Shown: piece after piece, positions 61,786 to 64,000 of the stretch
How positions within the stretch are numbered: the first letter of the stretch is position 1
How the letters are laid out: every line of letters starts with the position of its first letter
DNA from: Flavobacterium ajazii
Lineage (GTDB): Bacteria > Bacteroidota > Bacteroidia > Flavobacteriales > Flavobacteriaceae
Direction: 5' to 3'
DNA length: 64,000 nucleotides
Assembly (NCBI RefSeq): GCF_010614725.1
Contig: NZ_JAAEHL010000012.1
Coordinates: forward strand, 62,001 to 126,000
Program-made: the position numbers and the translations under genes
Notes under the pieces: model-generated
Told to the model about the DNA's origin: nothing
Databases searched by the model: none
Seen by the model: only the letters and a program-made list of their open reading frames with translations

Positions 61786-64000
61786 ATGAATTACAATTTC
61801 AAAAATATTGCCTTAAAAACATTAAAAATTTCAGGAATAGTCATAGCCTCTGTTTTACTGTTGCTTTTTTTGATTCCGTTACTTTTTCCGGGAAGTGTAG
61901 CTTCTGAAGTCAAAAAAATTGCAAACCAAAGATTAGACAGTAAAATAGAATTTTCAAAATCCAGTTTTTCATTTTTTACACACTTCCCTTCCCTGACCGT
62001 TTCGCTTGATGATTTGTCACTGACTGGTTCTGCACCTTTTAAAAATGACACTTTATTAAAAGCAAAACAGGTTGCCTTCGGAATTAACATCAAAAGATTA
62101 TTGTTTGATAATGAAGTAAAAATTAATAAACTATACGTTTCAAACGCCGATATAAATGTAATGGTGAATCAAAAAGGACAGGCCAATTACAATATTTACA
62201 TTGCGCCTGAAGATCTTTCCGAAAAAGATAAAAACAATAAAAATGCTCCTGAAGAAGGAACTGCAATCCGTTTAGAGCGTATTGATTTTGAAGACTGTAA
62301 CGTAAAATACAATGACCGTTCAGCCAAAATTCTCGTAGATGCGAGAGGTTTCAATTATGTCGGAAAAGGAAATTTAAGCGAAGATATTTTCGATTTAAAT
62401 ACAGATGCCCAAATTGATAATGTCAGTTTCTATTATAACCGAACGGCTTATTTGAGGAAGAAAGAAGTACATGCCGATTTAATTACCAGAATCAACACAC
62501 ATGCATTGTCTTTTATACTTCAAAAAAATGAATTGCAAATCAACAAATTACCTTTAAAATTTACAGGTTTATTTACCATTTTAAGAGACGGATACAAAAT
62601 AAACATCAAAGCCGCTTCTGAAAATACCACTTTAAAAGATCTTTTTTCTGTTATGCCTCCCGAATATTTAACCTGGCTGGAAAATACCCAGCTTTCCGGG
62701 CGCAGTGATTTGCTTTTTACTTTTAAAGGAAATTATAATGTATCCAAAAAGCAAAAACCAGATCTGGCTTTCAATTTAAAAATTAACGAAGGATCTGTCA
62801 ATTATAAAAATGCCCCGGTTCCGTTGACCAATTTTCAAATGAACCTGAATACCATCATGCCTTCGCTTGATATCGAAAAACTACGGGTCAATTTAAGCAC
62901 ACTTCGCTTCAACATTGGGCACAACGATTATTTTACGGCTTTCCTGCAAAGCAAAGGATATAGCGAAATGAATGTGAACGCTAAAATAAAAGGAGCATTA
63001 GATCTCGCAACGCTTGATGCTGCTTTAGGTTTAAATACACTTGATTTGAAAGGAACTTTAATAACCGATCTTGAAGCAAAAGGACTTTTTAGTACATCTA
63101 AAAAATTATTCCCTAAAACTAAAGGCGGAATTTCGTTGGATAACGGCTGGCTCAAAACAGATTCGTATCCAAACCCAATCACAAATATCACTTTTGCAGC
63201 CAACGTACTTAATAAAGCCGGCACGTACAAAGACCTGATTATAGCTGTGGCTCCAGCTTCTTTTGTGTTCGAAGGAAATCCTGTCTATGTAAAAGCAGCT
63301 CTTTCCGACTTTAACGATTTGGCTTATAATGCCAAAATAAAAGGAGAACTTAACGTGGGCAACATTTACAAAGTGTTTTCAAGAAAAGGTATGGATGTTT
63401 CTGGCTATGCGAAGGCTGATCTTTCACTTCGTGGAAAACAAAGTTACGCTGCTACAGGGCAATATGACAAACTGGATAATCGGGGTACCATTCTGTTAAA
63501 AAACATCAAAGCTACATCAGAGCTTTTTCCGAAATCTTTCTTTATCAAACAGGGAAATTTCAGATTTCAAAACGAAAAAATGTGGTTTGAGAAATTTTAT
63601 GCTTCTTATGGAAAATCAGATTTTGATATTAACGGCTATCTTTTAAACACTATCAACTATTTTCTTGAATCCCGGGGCACTTTAAGCGGAAACTTCAATT
63701 TGAAGTCAAAACTGATCAATGTTGATGAATTTATGGCACTCGAAAAAGGCGAAAATAAAGACCGAAATCTGGAAGTTGAATATGCAAAAGAAGATCATCC
63801 CAAAATGAGCGGAGTCGTCATTGTACCTAAAAACTTAAACGTAAGTCTTACCGCAAATGCTGACAAAGTTGAATATAACGGACTTGTTTTTAATAACCTC
63901 AATGGTAAAACTGGTATTTCTAAAGGTAATTTTTATCTGGAAAATGCTGTTTTTAATATAATTGACTGTGCCTTACTAATTGATGCTTCTTACAGAGATG
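61786..64000 (+). CDS. AsmA family protein, amino-terminal part (738 codons, open at the edge)
   Basis: ATG at 61786, 18 bp after the MlaD-like gene. A membrane helix (GIVIASVLLLLFLIPLLFPG) is followed by a long beta-rich periplasmic region with AsmA-type phrases: LDDLSLTGSAPFKNDTLLKAKQVAFGINIKRLLFDNEVKINKLYV at the beginning, and later repeated grooves. AsmA proteins are thought to act as lipid bridges between the two membranes, which fits its place right after an Mla operon. No stop codon is reached before the window ends at 64000. Confidence 0.9.
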   Translation, partial: MNYNFKNIALKTLKISGIVIASVLLLLFLIPLLFPGSVASEVKKIANQRLDSKIEFSKSSFSFFTHFPSLTVSLDDLSLTGSAPFKNDTLLKAKQVAFGINIKRLLFDNEVKINKLYVSNADINVMVNQKGQANYNIYIAPEDLSEKDKNNKNAPEEGTAIRLERIDFEDCNVKYNDRSAKILVDARGFNYVGKGNLSEDIFDLNTDAQIDNVSFYYNRTAYLRKKEVHADLITRINTHALSFILQKNELQINKLPLKFTGLFTILRDGYKINIKAASENTTLKDLFSVMPPEYLTWLENTQLSGRSDLLFTFKGNYNVSKKQKPDLAFNLKINEGSVNYKNAPVPLTNFQMNLNTIMPSLDIEKLRVNLSTLRFNIGHNDYFTAFLQSKGYSEMNVNAKIKGALDLATLDAALGLNTLDLKGTLITDLEAKGLFSTSKKLFPKTKGGISLDNGWLKTDSYPNPITNITFAANVLNKAGTYKDLIIAVAPASFVFEGNPVYVKAALSDFNDLAYNAKIKGELNVGNIYKVFSRKGMDVSGYAKADLSLRGKQSYAATGQYDKLDNRGTILLKNIKATSELFPKSFFIKQGNFRFQNEKMWFEKFYASYGKSDFDINGYLLNTINYFLESRGTLSGNFNLKSKLINVDEFMALEKGENKDRNLEVEYAKEDHPKMSGVVIVPKNLNVSLTANADKVEYNGLVFNNLNGKTGISKGNFYLENAVFNIIDCALLIDASYRD

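Overview
The window is AT-rich and comes from a member of the Flavobacteriaceae, most likely Flavobacterium or a close relative. Supporting signs are promoters of the Bacteroidota type (TAnnTTTG at -7), a secreted LamG protein with a type A C-terminal signal for type IX secretion, many small lipoproteins with short signal peptides, LytTR/histidine-kinase pairs, and five copies of a structured RNA that resembles the Flavo-1 motif. No rRNA, tRNA, CRISPR array or prophage was seen.

Layout. 0-9 kb: small stress-type or hypothetical proteins, a DUF5661-like protein, a DUF1328 membrane peptide missed by simple ORF calling, a 2H phosphoesterase, an AraC regulator with an SDR oxidoreductase, a PepSY-like protein, a DUF4386 membrane protein and a LytTR two-component system. 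9.3-15.4 kb: a first RND efflux operon (TolC, RND pump, adaptor) with a dispersed palindromic repeat between pump and adaptor. 15.4-25 kb: an accessory island. It holds a RloA/RloB ATPase plus Toprim-like defence pair, XRE regulators, a REP-associated tyrosine transposase (RAYT), eight REP hairpins, a RAYT relic, two 320-bp elements that share both ends with the RAYT element but carry a Flavo-1-like RNA in place of the transposase, a nonsense-interrupted gene, and small secreted proteins two of which share a duplicated promoter/signal-peptide cassette.

25-41 kb: mostly single genes: hydrolases, acetyltransferases, DJ-1/PfpI, a serine hydrolase with an NTF2-like front domain and a separate NTF2-like paralogue, a TetX-like flavoprotein, an amidohydrolase, the LamG/T9SS protein, an ArsR-SRPBCC-DoxX operon with paired operators, a cupin, and a decayed toxin-antitoxin pair. 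41-48 kb: a TetR-controlled second RND efflux operon (adaptor, HAE1-type pump, a 37-residue membrane peptide, outer-membrane factor), with five copies of one 23-bp operator around tetR and in front of the adaptor. 48-51.3 kb: tandem paralogues of a secreted protein with a gene-conversion tract. 51.5-56.5 kb: Crp/Fnr regulator, GNAT, DoxX, VOC, DinB, a membrane protein and topoisomerase IB. 56.9-64 kb: a two-domain glycosyltransferase, then an Mla-type lipid transport operon (permease, ATPase, MCE protein) followed by an AsmA-like protein that runs off the end.

The best candidate for something new is the RAYT/REP/Flavo-1 family at 18.5-24.4 kb: an apparently autonomous single-strand transposase element next to two non-autonomous derivatives that have the same termini and a structured RNA as payload. 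Also notable are the five-copy operator system of the second efflux operon, the 37-residue peptide after its pump, and a recurrent structured terminator that twice abuts an antisense Flavo-1-like RNA.
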